A program made the translations under genes and the position numbers. A DNA stretch of 64,000 bases from Catonia carolina (Eukaryota; Arthropoda; Insecta; Hemiptera; Achilidae): the NCBI GenBank assembly GCA_035578175.1, contig JAQMRL010000010.1, positions 31,364,784 through 31,428,783 of the forward strand. The letters are read 5' to 3'. This document shows, one piece after another, positions 33,127-43,719 of this stretch. A model generated the notes under the pieces. That model was not told the DNA's origin. It saw only the letters and a list, made by a program, of their open reading frames with translations, and searched no databases. Position 1 is the first letter of the stretch. The number at the start of each line of letters is the position of its first letter.

Positions 33127-34233
33127 TTAACAATAAAGTTTTGTTAACATCGTTAATCTGACAGAAAAATGTTGAAACAAAAATCTTACCACTTTTACTT
33201 TCTTTACTTAAGAATTTATGTATTTTTCACGGTAAATACTATTTAAGACTAATATTTATAAAAATCATCTTACCGCTTTTTTTTTCTGAATTTTGTAAAT
33301 TTCAAGTGAAGTCTGATTTGAAAAATGAAAATAAAATCGATTTTAAGATTATTTTTAATTCTCATATACAGTGTGAAATAAGCTCTTTCGGACGGTGTAA
33401 AAATCATGTTTCTTTACAACTGGATAATACATTCTGTATTTTGTAAAAAATATGATGTCATGTTGTAGTTCTGCTGTTTTTGTGATCAAGTCAAATTAAT
33501 TTCTTGATAATTACACTTTTTGAGGATTTTCTGCCAGATTTCTCAGAATCGATAAATGGTTTATGACCAAAATTACTGGATTATTTAACATTTTTAATTA
33601 TAGTTCGTTACACGGCGAACTAAGAATATTTTCATTACGTTTTGAGATAAAAAAAATAATCTTATGCGTTGTTTCTTTGTATCGTATTTTTTTGTATTTA
33701 TATACTTGAGGTAATTTTGTTTTAAAAACCTGGCTTCATTCTAATCGATGCATTTTTATGTAAGAAACTATTTAAAGAGTCAGATCTACCAAAAAAAAAA
33801 AAAAAAAAAATCAATTTTTATCATCTAAAGGTCTTGTGAAATATTGCAAAATGTTACCATTGATTTCGTCGGAAGTTAGACTTCCGTTAAGTAAGTGTTG
33901 GACGAAAAAGCATTATATTCAAGAGTTGAAATTTTTTTAATATATTTAACTTTTTTTATTGGAATTATTGGCCTGTAAAACAATTTGAACTTGTATAACT
34001 TTGAAACGACCAATTTTTACAGTTTTTCTATTTTCTTTCTTTAGGAACAGAATTTCTCAAATTCATATCTTAGTAAAATGTCTACACCCAACGAAACGTT
34101 TAAAATGTACTTTTTTTTAATTATCTGGACCTTGTAGTTGTGGAAGTTTCGTGATAATTGTCTGATTGGATTTCAGAATTATAAGTAGCGAGAGATTATA
34201 TAAAAAGTTTTTTTAAAATAATAATAAAATTAT
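33127..34233. other. AT-rich interval with a 19-bp poly(A)
   Basis: A run of A lies at ~33,791-33,809 followed by TCAATTTTT; no gene or repeat recognised. Confidence 0.4.
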
Positions 34234-34602
34234 ATGCCCATAACAGGCAGGTGGAGTGTTAAATAAATTGCACTCGATCTACTAGTTCCAGGGCTACAAA
34301 AAATAGTTCTGTTTCTTATCACTTGGTCAGCCAAGACTGAACTATTTAAGAACAGAAGAGTTAGAGGTGTAAAAGACACTAGTCCGAGTTATCTCCTCTG
34401 TGAGTAATGAATTTCACTATACAGTCAGACCCTGTGGTGAATGAAGTGAAGGTGTCATTTTCAGAGTGCAAAGTAGATGCTTTCCCGAGGGCCTGGCATG
34501 CTAATAAGCATAGGGTACACTTGTAATCACTGAGGAAGGCAATTGTAAACCACCTCACTCCTAGTTTTACTTAGTAAAACCTCTAGAGGTTCAAACCAGC
34601 CT
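34234..34602 (+). repeat. Rep-A, copy A12
   Basis: GCCCATAACAGGCAGGTGG to GGTTCAAACCAGCCTT; lacks the terminal GCTGATGACCTAAACAAC. Confidence 0.8.
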
Positions 34603-34677
34603 TATACAATTACGTACTATACTTATATACTTACGTAATACGTACTATAATTATATACTATACAACATTAATATATC

Positions 34678-34772
34678 TGCCCATAACAGGCAAGTGTAGT
34701 GTTAAATTATTTGCACTCGATCTGATAGTTCCAGGGCTACACAATATAGTTCTGTTTCTTTTCACTTGGTCA
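34678..34772 (+). repeat. Rep-A, copy A13 (5' fragment)
   Basis: GCCCATAACAGGCAAGTG to TTTCACTTGGTCA; the 3' three-quarters are absent. A 3'-truncated copy is unusual for target-primed retroposition and suggests later deletion. Confidence 0.7.
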
Positions 34773-34830
34773 TGAGAAACGATTCCAACATCCAACACAA
34801 CCAATATTATATCTTTAATAAGATATAAAT

Positions 34831-35226
34831 AACGGACTCCATAACAGACAGGTGGAGTGTCAAATTATTTACACTCAATCTGTTCGTTGCAGGGCTAAAA
34901 TAAATAGTTCTGTTTCTTATCACATGGTCAGCCAATTAAATAACTGAATCATTTAAGAACAGAAGAGGTAGAGGTGTAAAAGACACTAATCAGAGTTGTC
35001 TCCTCTGAAAGTAATGAATTTCATTATACAGCCAGACCCTGTGGTGAAGGAAGTGAAAGTGTCATTTGCAGAGTGGAAAATATGTGCTTTTCAGAGGGCC
35101 CGGCATGCTGATAAGCGTACTTTTCCACTCAGTGAGGAAGGCAATGGTAAACCACCTCACTCCTCGTTTTACTTAGTAAAACCTCTACAGGTTCAAACCA
35201 GCCTTTTGGCTGATGACCTAAACAAC
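34831..35226 (+). repeat. Rep-A, copy A14: full length with 11-bp target duplication
   Basis: Flanked by AAGATATAAAT at 34,820-34,830 and 35,227-35,237. This defines a ~396-bp unit starting (AAC)GGACTCCATAACAGAC and ending GCTGATGACCTAAACAAC. Weak Pol III-like boxes may exist near the 5' end (AACAGACAGGTGG; GTTGCAGGGC) but no convincing tRNA head. Nearly identical to A16, so this is a young subfamily. It contains a 79-codon frame that is discussed, and doubted, elsewhere. Confidence 0.9.
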
Positions 35227-35269
35227 AAGATATAAATCTTTTAATATTTTATTTTACATTAGCTCCACT

Positions 35270-35815
35270 TTTGAACATGTTAATACAGATTTGTTGGATC
35301 TCGATTGTTGTAGTTTTCGATTTTCCCAGTATTTTTTAAATTTTTTTGGGCTGTTCTTTCATTTCTTCTTCTGCTATAATTCTTGGCCCGCGTCGTCTTG
35401 ATTCTCGCACGTGGAAATTACTAAGTTATTTATTTATTGCTAAATGTTTGCCAGTCTTGTGCTTCTCCTGTTTTTATTTTTATTTATTTTAGATCTTTTG
35501 CTGTTTCTTTAAAGCACTTCGGTTTGGTATTCTTGTTTAGAAATTGATTCATTAGGAGTTTTGATATTGTTGTGTTTTCCGTTTTGCAGATATGTTCAAA
35601 AGATTTTGCTGTTTTTCTGATTATGTCTGGACATTCTTTCTTGATTTTCGTATATTTGTTAATTTGATTTCAAGCAGTATCTATGTTTTCGTTTTAATTA
35701 GGTTGCTACTTATATTTTTCTTGGAATTTTTCTTTCTATTTTTCTCTATTGCTTCTATTTCCCGTTTATTCGTAATTATCAAGCATTCTGACGCATAAAG
35801 TACTTCTTTGATGTT
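35270..35815 (-). pseudogene. Decayed LINE ORF2 3' region
   Basis: On the minus strand, from 35,815 leftward, the translation gives EVLYASECL, then NKREIEAIEK. This recalls the 'ILYGSETW ... ERK' segment that follows the RT domain in several LINE clades. Further lysine/arginine-rich blocks follow (RGPRIIAEEEMKE near 35,390), broken by many stops. The A/T bias makes this assignment moderate. Confidence 0.4.
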
Positions 35816-35963
35816 ATAATATTATAAGAATTTTTTAAAAAAATTTTATAATATTGAATTTTAATATAATTTATTATATTGTATTAATATAATTTGTTAT
35901 ATTATATTAACATATATTAATAATTTATTAATATTGAAGATTTTTGGCGTATAAGTACCTTGT

Positions 35964-36340
35964 TGTCGTTTAGGTCAACAGACAAAAGGCTGGTTTGAAC
36001 CTCTAGAGGTTTTAGGAAGTAAAAGCGAGGAGTGAGGTGGTTTACAGTTGCCTTCCTCACTCAGCATGCCAGGCTCTCTGAAAAGCACCTACTTTTGACC
36101 CTGGAAATGTCACCTTCACTTAATTCACCACAGGGTCTGGCTGTATATAGTGAAATTCATTACTCTCAGAGGAGATAACTCTTATTAGTGTATTTTACGC
36201 CTTTTTCTCTTCTGTTCTTAAATAGTTCAGTCACATAATTGGCGGACCGTATGATAAGAAACATAACTATTTTTTGTAGCCCTGGAACTAGTAGATCGAG
36301 TGCAATTTATTTAAAACTCCACCTGCCTGTTATGGGAATC
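35964..36340 (-). repeat. Rep-A, copy A15
   Basis: TTGTTGTCGTTTAGGTCAAC to CACCTGCCTGTTATGGG; lacks part of the CACTCAGTGGAAAAG segment. Confidence 0.8.
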
Positions 36341-36382
36341 AAATAGCTCTATATTTAGTTAAAAACATTTTACGTAGCTTAA

Positions 36383-36386
36383 CTTA
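36383..36386. other. Target-site duplication, left (CTTA), of the Ty3/gypsy element
   Basis: CTTA precedes TGTAATATGAG; the same four bases follow the right LTR at 41,902-41,905. Confidence 0.85.
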
Positions 36387-37272
36387 TGTAATATGAGACA
36401 CTTATACATACAAACAACAGACCGTACGTAAATTCATACAAAAATTAACCCCACTCACACATAAACATAAACACACAAATTTACACAATCAACATAAATA
36501 CCAGATGATTTACCACCTACAGATGATGAGTAATGAGAATAATAAAAAAAAAATTAAAAGAAAATTTTCTTAAAATAATAAAATGGATTGTTAGTTCATT
36601 CCATTTTAAATCTTTTAAGAAACAAGACATACTCTACAATTTTTAAGATAAAAGGGATTTTTGAATATTCATTAATTTTATTTTATTAAGAATCAATTCA
36701 ATAATTTTAGAAGATTTAAGTTTAGAAGATTTAACTATAAAGAAATTCAACAATTTTAACAAATTTTAAAGGATTTTAAGATTTTAATCATTTTAAATTA
36801 TTCACACTCAATCTGTTCGTTGCAGGGCTAAAATAAATTGTTCTGTTTCTTATCACATGGTCAGCCAATTAAATGACTGAATCATTTAAGAACAGAAGAG
36901 GTAGAGGTGCAAAAGACACTAATCAGAGTTATCTCCTCTGAAAGTAATGAATTTCATTGTACAGCCAGACCCTGTGGTGAATGAAGTGAAGGTGTCATTT
37001 GCAGAGTGGAAAATATGTGCTTTTCAGAGGGCCCGGCATGCTGATAAGCGTACTTTTCCACTCAGTGAGGAAGGCAACGGTAAACCACCTCACTCCTCGT
37101 TTTACTTAGTAAAACCTCTACAGGTTCAAACCAGCCTTTTGGCTGATGACCTAAACAACACACAATCATTTTAAATATTTTAAAATATTTATTAAGAATT
37201 TTCAAATAAAGAAACGTTGAATTTCGAGATCTTAAAACTTTTTTGGATTTTTATTTACGAACCTCTGGGACA
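36387..37272 (+). repeat. 5' LTR of the Ty3/gypsy element, interrupted by Rep-A
   Basis: Starts TGTAATATGAGACAC and ends CCTCTGGGACA. The LTR sequence breaks at 36,798 and resumes at 37,164 because Rep-A copy A16 inserted with a 13-bp duplication. An AATAAA-like motif (AAATAAAGAAACG) lies near 37,187. Confidence 0.93.
36799..37163 (+). repeat. Rep-A, copy A16, inserted in the 5' LTR with 13-bp target duplication
   Basis: Flanked by AATCATTTTAAAT (36,786-36,798 and 37,164-37,176). The undamaged 3' LTR gives the empty site. The copy is 5' truncated (begins TATTCACACTCAATCTG) and ends GCTGATGACCTAAACAACACAC. 5' truncation plus a variable-length target duplication is the signature of LINE-mediated target-primed retroposition, so Rep-A is a SINE or short LINE derivative. 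Confidence 0.93.
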
Positions 37273-37276
37273 AAAA

Positions 37277-37289
37277 TGGTGCCGTGACC
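37277..37289 (+). promoter_or_regulatory. Primer-binding site of the Ty3/gypsy element
   Basis: TGGTGCCGTGACC lies four bases after the 5' LTR and would pair with a tRNA ending GGTCACGGCACCA. I do not assign the tRNA. Confidence 0.75.
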
Positions 37290-37595
37290 AGGATAATTTC
37301 AATAGAAAAATTTCAATAGAAGATTTCAATAAATAAATTCAACAATAAAATTGGGAAGGATATCAAAACAATAAAAAGGACTAACCAGCGAAAATTCATC
37401 AAACAAAAATCATCAAACAACATCCAATAAAATACGTCAAGAGAGAGAAATCCAAAATAAAATATAAATCTTCTAAAATTTACAAAAAACAAATTATAAA
37501 GAACTCACATCTGACAGGTATACCGACGTCGACTGGTAAGTCATCTATTACATACACATAAATAATCATCATCAACAAACAAAACAAATAGAAAC

Positions 37596-40500
37596 ATGAA
37601 CAGACAGGTAGCACCGATTCTTGATTCCACTAAACTAGACGAAACAAACCTTAACTTCCAACTTAGAATACGGAAAAGCACAACAACAGGAAACATAAGA
37701 CAAAAAAGGCAAAGATTACAAAAACTCTTAGATAACGGGCGACAAATCGATTTAACTACATTACATAGATTTGACATGGATAAACAACTGACAGAGTGTC
37801 AAAACTATTTAGTAAGGTTAAGAAACATAGAGAATTTAAATGAATTAGAAAAGTATAATGCCGAAATTTTTGATGATCGGCTTAACAAAATATTAACATT
37901 CATATTACCCAACAAACCAGATAAAGTCGTAGGCTTTCAAAATTTACGAGAGGGATTTGATATTTGGAAGGCTAATGGGTTGCATAATTTCGAAGTTGGA
38001 TCTAATTTCGAGCAAAACTTAAATCCTGAAGAGGCACATTTAGGGAATAATTTCTTACCTGACCAACAACAAGGAATTCTTAATTATGATCAAATTAATC
38101 TTATGCATCACCCAGAAATGCAAAATCCTGTTCTTAGAAACGAAACCCCTGACATATTAATACCAAATGCCCTTATTGATTCTGGTTCCACACACAACAT
38201 TATTAACCAACAAATGTATAAACTTTTAAAGGCCGAGAAGGCGATTATAAAAGAGGAAAATATTAAAGCCATTTGTCTTACAGCTGATAGGTTTCCTCTA
38301 GAAATTAATAAGCAGGTCTGGATTAAAATTACTCTACAAAATATATCATGGAAAATAAATTTTAAAGTATTAACAAAAATACAGCACAAAATAATACTTG
38401 GAATGCACTTCCTACAAAAAACACGTGCAATATTTAACGCCACAAGGTCTGTGATAACTTTTGACTGGTTGAAAAACCAAAAATTTTATTTAATAGATTT
38501 ATACCCAGATCAGATTAATAATGTGGAACAAAGTGAGTATATTAAAAATAAAATTAATAATTTATGTAAGGAATTTCCTGACGTACTCACTACTAAATTA
38601 GGCTGTACCCACGTATTAAAATATGATATTAAACTTAAAAATAGTGAAATTATAAAATCTAGACCCTATCCATTAAATCCAATAAAAACACTTCAAATGA
38701 AACAACAAATTGATAAATTATTAAAAGATAAAGTAATTAGAGAAAGTGTTTCGCCTTATTCATCTCCAGCGTTTTTGATTCCAAAACCGAATGGCACGAG
38801 TCGTTTAGTCGTAGACTATCGCTCAGTCAACTTAATAATTGACTCAGAGGCCCAACCTTTACCGAATATAAATCATGCTTTTCAATGGTTTTCCAATGCA
38901 CGATGGTTCAGTACATTAGATTTAGCGCAAGCGTACCATCAAATACCATTGACAGAAAAATCTCGTCAAATCACCGCGTTCTGTACCCCGGATGGCTTAT
39001 ATGAATATGAGAGATTACCTTTTGGTTTGTCGACTGGCGCACAAGTTTTAACACGTCTTATGAATACAATATTCAAAAACATTAAATATAAATTTGTATT
39101 TAATTACATGGATGATATATTAATATATTCCAAAAGTTTTTCAGAACATTTGAAACACATTAAAATAGTATTGTCAATTCTGCGGAAAGCTGGCATTACA
39201 GTTAATTCTGATAAGGTAACATTTGCCGTAAATGAAATACCGTTTCTTGGACACACATTATCGTACAAAGGGGTCTCTATAGACTCAACTAGGACACAAA
39301 AAATATTGGAGTACCCGCAACCTACGTCAGTGAAACAAGTACATCGATACTGTGGTATGATTAATTATTTTTCTAAATTTATCAAAAATTATGCTGATAG
39401 AATCGAACCCCTGAATAAATTGCGTCGTAAAAATACTCAATTTTTCTGGGGAGAATCACAGAAAATAGCGTTTGAAGATCTTAAACAGGCAATTGCCAAT
39501 CCTCCAGTACTGGCAATACCAGACTTCTCTAAAACTTTTATCTTACAAACAGATGCGTCGGATACAGGTCTAGGAGCTGTCCTGCTTCAGGAACAAGAAG
39601 GGTCTAGACGACCTATAGCGTACGCTTCTAAGACGTTAACGACAGCCGAAAGGAAGTTTTCTGCGTATGAAAGGGAGTGTCTTGCGGTCGTTTTTGCAAC
39701 AGATCATTTCAGGACCTATTTAGCACATCGTGAATTTCTTTTAGAAACCGATAATCAAGCCTTAGCCTGGCTTCTTTCCAGACCAAAACAGTTGGGTAGA
39801 CTGGCTAGATGGTTACTTCGGTTATCTGTTTTTAAATTTAAAATTAATCACATCCGTGGTTCGGATAATAATGTGGCGGACGCATTATCGAGGATGTACG
39901 ATTTAAATAATGAAGATATCTCAAAAGATATTTCTTATATTAATACTTTATTATCACAGTTCCCCCTATCTTTTACAGATATAAGACAACATCAGGAACA
40001 GGATACCTTTATTCTTCAACAAAAACAACAAATGGATAATAAATTCTGTTTATCCAAAGGAGTCCTATGTCTAAAAGATAAAAACAATAATCCGACCAAA
40101 ATCGTTCTCCCCAATTCCTTAAAAGATTTAGTATTTAAATATTTTCATCATTCGGAAATCGGTGGACATTTAGGTGTCGCTAAAACTATACACAAAATTA
40201 CACGGTATTTTTATTGGCCGGCTGTATATCAAGAAATTCCTTTAAAAGTGAATGCTTGTACAACCTGCCAACGCAGCAAACCTGGAATGAATTATAAATG
40301 GGGAAATCTCAGTTCCAGAGTTCCAACAACACCGTTTGATACACTGTTTATTGATACAGTGGGTAGTCTACCAAAAACCAACCAAGGGTACAAATATATT
40401 CTAGTGGTGGTAGACAGTTTTTCAAAATTTACATGGTTAGCTCCATTAAAAAACACTAATACATCTTCCATTATAGAGGAATTAAAACGTATTTTTCAAA

Positions 40501-40700
40501 ATTACTCCATCCCGAGGTTAATCGTCACAGATAATGCCAAAAATTTTAATTCAATAATTTTTAAAAACTTTTGTTTCAATCTAGGCATAAAACGAACCAC
40601 TCTCTCCCCCTACCATCCACAACCATCTCACGCCGAACGATTAAACCGAAATCTTAGGTCTATTCTTATTGCATACCATGCAACTACTCACACAACCTGA
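37596..40700 (+). pseudogene. pol: Ty3/gypsy Pol polyprotein: protease, RT, RNase H, integrase (C-terminus cut by a stop)
   Basis: 1,034 codons from ATG to TGA. Residues 1-~180 are Gag-like or linker sequence without a CCHC knuckle. The aspartic protease active site DSGSTHN is at ~195. The RT has LPFGLSTGAQ at ~473 and the catalytic YMDD at 504-507. RNase H carboxylates are near D653, E692 and D719. The integrase zinc finger shows HH...H with C888 and C891. The integrase core is D920, D979 and E1014, a proper D,D35E. RT, RNase H, integrase order is typical of Ty3/gypsy. Translation stops at TGA TAA shortly after the catalytic Glu, and the integrase C-terminus continues downstream in the same frame. 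Two small compensating length changes around the stops would explain this. The whole gag coding capacity expected before the protease is missing. Confidence 0.93.
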
Positions 40701-41147
40701 TAAATCTCTATTTTGGTTTCAATTACCTTCAATATGGCTCAACATAACGCGCATGGGGAATGTCCATTTGATATATTGCATACTTTTCCAGCTCAAACAC
40801 CGTTGGATAGGGCATGGAATATCCAAGATATCCTTCATAGAAATCCTGTACGTTCAAGTAACATGATGTGTGACATTAGAAGAAAACTAATTAAATCTCA
40901 TCATGATATGGCACGCCGATATAATGCTATGCGCCACCCCAATCCGTTTTTGGTGGGAGATAAAGTTTTGCTTAAAACTCACCCCGTAAGTTCGAAACGG
41001 AAAAATATTTGTGCAAAAATGGCATACCGATGGTCTGACCCATTTTATATCATCGGCTTCTCCACTCCAGTTACAGCCTTACTCCGTAAGACCGTTGGGG
41101 GAGAAATAACTAAAGAACACATTTCTAACCTTAAAAAGGTTACATAA
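40701..41147 (+). pseudogene. Integrase C-terminal remainder of the Ty3/gypsy pol
   Basis: After the double stop the same frame is open again from ~40,704. Its amino end matches the region following the catalytic Glu in gypsy integrases (NMAQHNAHGECPFDIL). Near the end is LVGDKVLLKTHP, then a block around WSDPFYII that corresponds to the GPF/GPY module. It ends at TAA 41,145-41,147, ~245 bp before the 3' LTR. It has no start codon of its own in a good context. Confidence 0.85.
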
Positions 41148-41376
41148 TTTGCTAAAAATAATACTTTTTAGGTGATGTCTGTCGCGATACTCGAGCTTGC
41201 GATGATTGTAACAAAACAAAAAAAATGCTGTTTGCATGCTGTATGAATGTATTATTGAAAGGGGCCCCGAATGAACGGATTTTACCGTCTCAAGCCGACA
41301 ACTGCTACGTACTCACCTTCTTTTTTTTAACATTTAAGCACCCACCCCTTATCCTTTTTGCTTATGCATACTCCCC

Positions 41377-41393
41377 GGGGGGGGGGGGAAGAT
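41377..41393 (+). promoter_or_regulatory. Polypurine tract of the Ty3/gypsy element
   Basis: A run of 12 G followed by AAGAT, immediately before the 3' LTR TGTAATATG; it serves as primer for plus-strand synthesis. The preceding CCCC could pair with it. Confidence 0.8.
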
Positions 41394-41901
41394 TGTAATA
41401 TGAGACACTTATACATACAAACAACAGACCGTACGTAAATTCATACAAAAATTAACCCCACTCACACATAAACATAAACACACAAATTTACACAATCAAC
41501 ATGAATACCAGATGATTTACCACCTACAGATGATGAGTAATGAGAATAATAAAAAAAAAATAAAAAGAAAATTTTCTTAAAATAATAAAATGGATTGTTA
41601 GTTCATTCCATTTTAAATCTTTTAAGAAACAAGACATACTCTACAATTTTTAAGATAAAAGGGATTTTTGAATATTCATTAATTTTATTTTATTAAGAAT
41701 CAATTCAATAATTTTAGAAGATTTAAGTTTAGAAGATTTAACTATAAAGAAATTCAACAATTTTAACAAATTTTAAAGGATTTTAAGATTTTAATCATTT
41801 TAAATATTTTAAAATATTTATTAAGAATTTTCAAATAAAGAAACGTTGAATTTCGAGATCTTAAAACTTTTTTGGATTTTTATTTACGAACCTCTGGGAC
41901 A
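41394..41901 (+). repeat. 3' LTR of the Ty3/gypsy element (intact, 508 bp)
   Basis: TGTAATATGAG to CTCTGGGACA, followed by the CTTA duplication at 41,902-41,905. It matches the 5' LTR apart from two single-base differences seen by eye and the Rep-A insertion. Confidence 0.93.
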
Positions 41902-41905
41902 CTTA

Positions 41906-42538
41906 GTTGTAAATTGAAATGTATATTTAACTGAATAAAGTAAATAAATTAATAGATTGATAAATTTTTCCGTAGATTGTTCAGAAACCATCTCGGTTTA
42001 TTTTATGGTAAAATATATCGTTAATTTCTGAACTCCGTTTAATTTTTTCTTATTACTCGCTGACCCTTATTTTCAATTCTCTTCCTTAACGCTTATCACT
42101 ACCCTCACGTCACCACTACAATTTTTATTCTATCTTGTTAAATAGGTAATGGTATAGTGTATAACAAAAGGGTGAGTTATAAACGGGGTAGTAGAGTTTC
42201 CGTTTTGTTTGCACACTGTCATCAAATACTGCAATGCATATTTATGAACATAGGTTTAACTAACTCTTCTCTACATTCTGTTCCCATTTTCTACTCTTTG
42301 CGTACGCCTGGTATTATAAATAGTAGGAGCTATATAGAATAAAATGTAAACAGTAACTCTACAGTTTGTAAAGGGGTGAGATATTTGATAAATGTTTGTA
42401 TAGTGCAACATTTTACCGTTTCATAGTTTTTTCTTGACAAATTGTTGGACTATTGTTCATTAATTTAAAAGTGCTGTGATTTACCACCAGTAGTCCGTGT
42501 CACTTTTTCAATAGTCTACCAATATTCTGAAACGAAAA
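41906..42538. other. Interval with no recognised gene
   Basis: No shared repeat; an uninterrupted frame of 61 codons at 42,157 has no recognisable domain. Confidence 0.4.
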
Positions 42539-42650
42539 AATCTGTTGTGGACATTCACACGACTTTCTTTTGCTAATGTAAATAATGAAACATATAACCC
42601 ATGTTTCATCATTAGTAAACAATGCAAAATCAAAAACGTAACCTAATTTT
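42539..42650 (-). repeat. Rep-B end fragment
   Basis: AAAAATCTGTTGTGGACATT, CACACGACTTTCTTTTGC and AACCTAATTTT correspond to the hairpin-bearing end of Rep-B with several changes. Confidence 0.6.
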
Positions 42651-42654
42651 TTTA

Positions 42655-42960
42655 CCCGTTACAGGCAGGTGGAGTGTTAAATTATTTGCACTCGATCTGC
42701 TGGTTCCAGGGCTACAAAAAATAGTTCTGTTTTTTATCCCATGGTCAACCAATTTATATGACTGAAGAATTTAAGAACAGAAGAGGTAGAGTTGTAAAAG
42801 ATACTAGTCAGAGTAATCTTCTTTGAGAGTAAAATTTCATTATCCATCCAGACCCTGTGGTGAATGAAGTGAAGGTGTCATTTTCAGGGTGGGAAGTAGA
42901 TGCTTTTTAGGGAGCGTGGCATGCTGATAAGCATACTTTTTCATTTACTGAGGAAGGCTA
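42655..42960 (+). repeat. Rep-A, copy A17
   Basis: CCCGTTACAGGCAGGTGG to TTTACTGAGGAAGGCTA; the 3' end is missing. Confidence 0.75.
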
Positions 42961-43354
42961 AAGATTATATATCATCTGATACGGGGTGTCCCACGGAATT
43001 TGAACCACAGAAAAATAGCTTTGATTTTCATTAGTTAATCATTAGTTTTTCTTCCCACGAATAAATAAAGACTTGTTATAATCAGGAATCATTAGAAAAT
43101 GTTTGGACCTTTAAAATAATATCAATTTTTATACATTTTAAGTTATATTTTAGCTTAAAAAATACATAAATATGTAACCGTTTACTATTTAAGTATTGTA
43201 AATTTTATAAGTACATCTCGTGGTATGTTTGGAGTAATGGTAATTTTTTTTACCTAAAATTTGTTTTTTTCTAAGCAAATTCGGTAGTTTTTTAAATACC
43301 TAATATATTTTCTTCAGTAACATTTAATTTTGCCAATTTTTCATCTAAGTAGAC

Positions 43355-43475
43355 ACTGGGCTATAAGCCGGAGGGGAGAAGAGAACGAGGACGCCCGAGA
43401 AAGAGATGCGCCGATTTGAGAGGTTCGGATCAAGCAGAGATGCCTAATCCGTGAAAGGCAGAAGAAGAAGATTTA
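43355..43475 (+). repeat. LINE 3' terminal fragment (arginine-rich C-terminus type)
   Basis: GGGAGAAGAGAACGAGGACG, CCCGAGAAAGAGATGCGCC and a GAAGAAGAAGA tail correspond to the 'RRRGRPRKRW' C-terminus found at the end of several LINE ORF2 proteins, here with frameshifts. Confidence 0.5.
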
Positions 43476-43583
43476 ATTTTCAGAGACAGCTAATTGTTAC
43501 AATTATTTTAGATGATGAAACAATTGTCAAAATCAAAACATAAATAAATAATACATTTTCTTTAATATTTCCAATATTTTTTT

Positions 43584-43719
43584 ACTTTCTCTTGCCTATA
43601 TGAATATATAGGAAGGAAAGTATTGTTTTCATGTCGATTTTTCGAAATCGAGTTTTCACCGGATCTATACGTTTTCAGACCCCCTGAACCCAAAAAACAT
43701 GTTTTTAGCGATTGGTCTG
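43584..43719 (+). mobile_element. Rep-B7, left piece
   Basis: ACTTTCTCTTGCC to GCGATTGGTCTG, where the sequence breaks into the LTR element. The rest of the copy is at 56,605-57,449. Confidence 0.9.
43715..43719. other. Target-site duplication (GTCTG), left, of the env-carrying LTR element
   Basis: GTCTG precedes TGTCAGG; GTCTG recurs at 56,605-56,609 after TTTACA. Confidence 0.85.

Larger units (their letters stand above)
36387..41901 (+). mobile_element. Ty3/gypsy LTR retrotransposon, young but gag-deficient
   Basis: Two LTRs (TGTAATATGAG...GGGACA) enclose a single pol frame. Without the nested Rep-A copy the LTRs are ~508 bp each and differ at only about two positions by eye, so insertion is recent. 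A CTTA duplication brackets the element. A primer-binding site and a G-rich polypurine tract are in the expected places. No env is present. The gag region is far shorter than usual and integrase is split, so this copy is probably defective; it is the only copy in the window. Confidence 0.93.

Noticed and set aside
38108..38443. 111-codon frame antisense to pol
   Set aside because: Shadow of the Ty3/gypsy pol frame.
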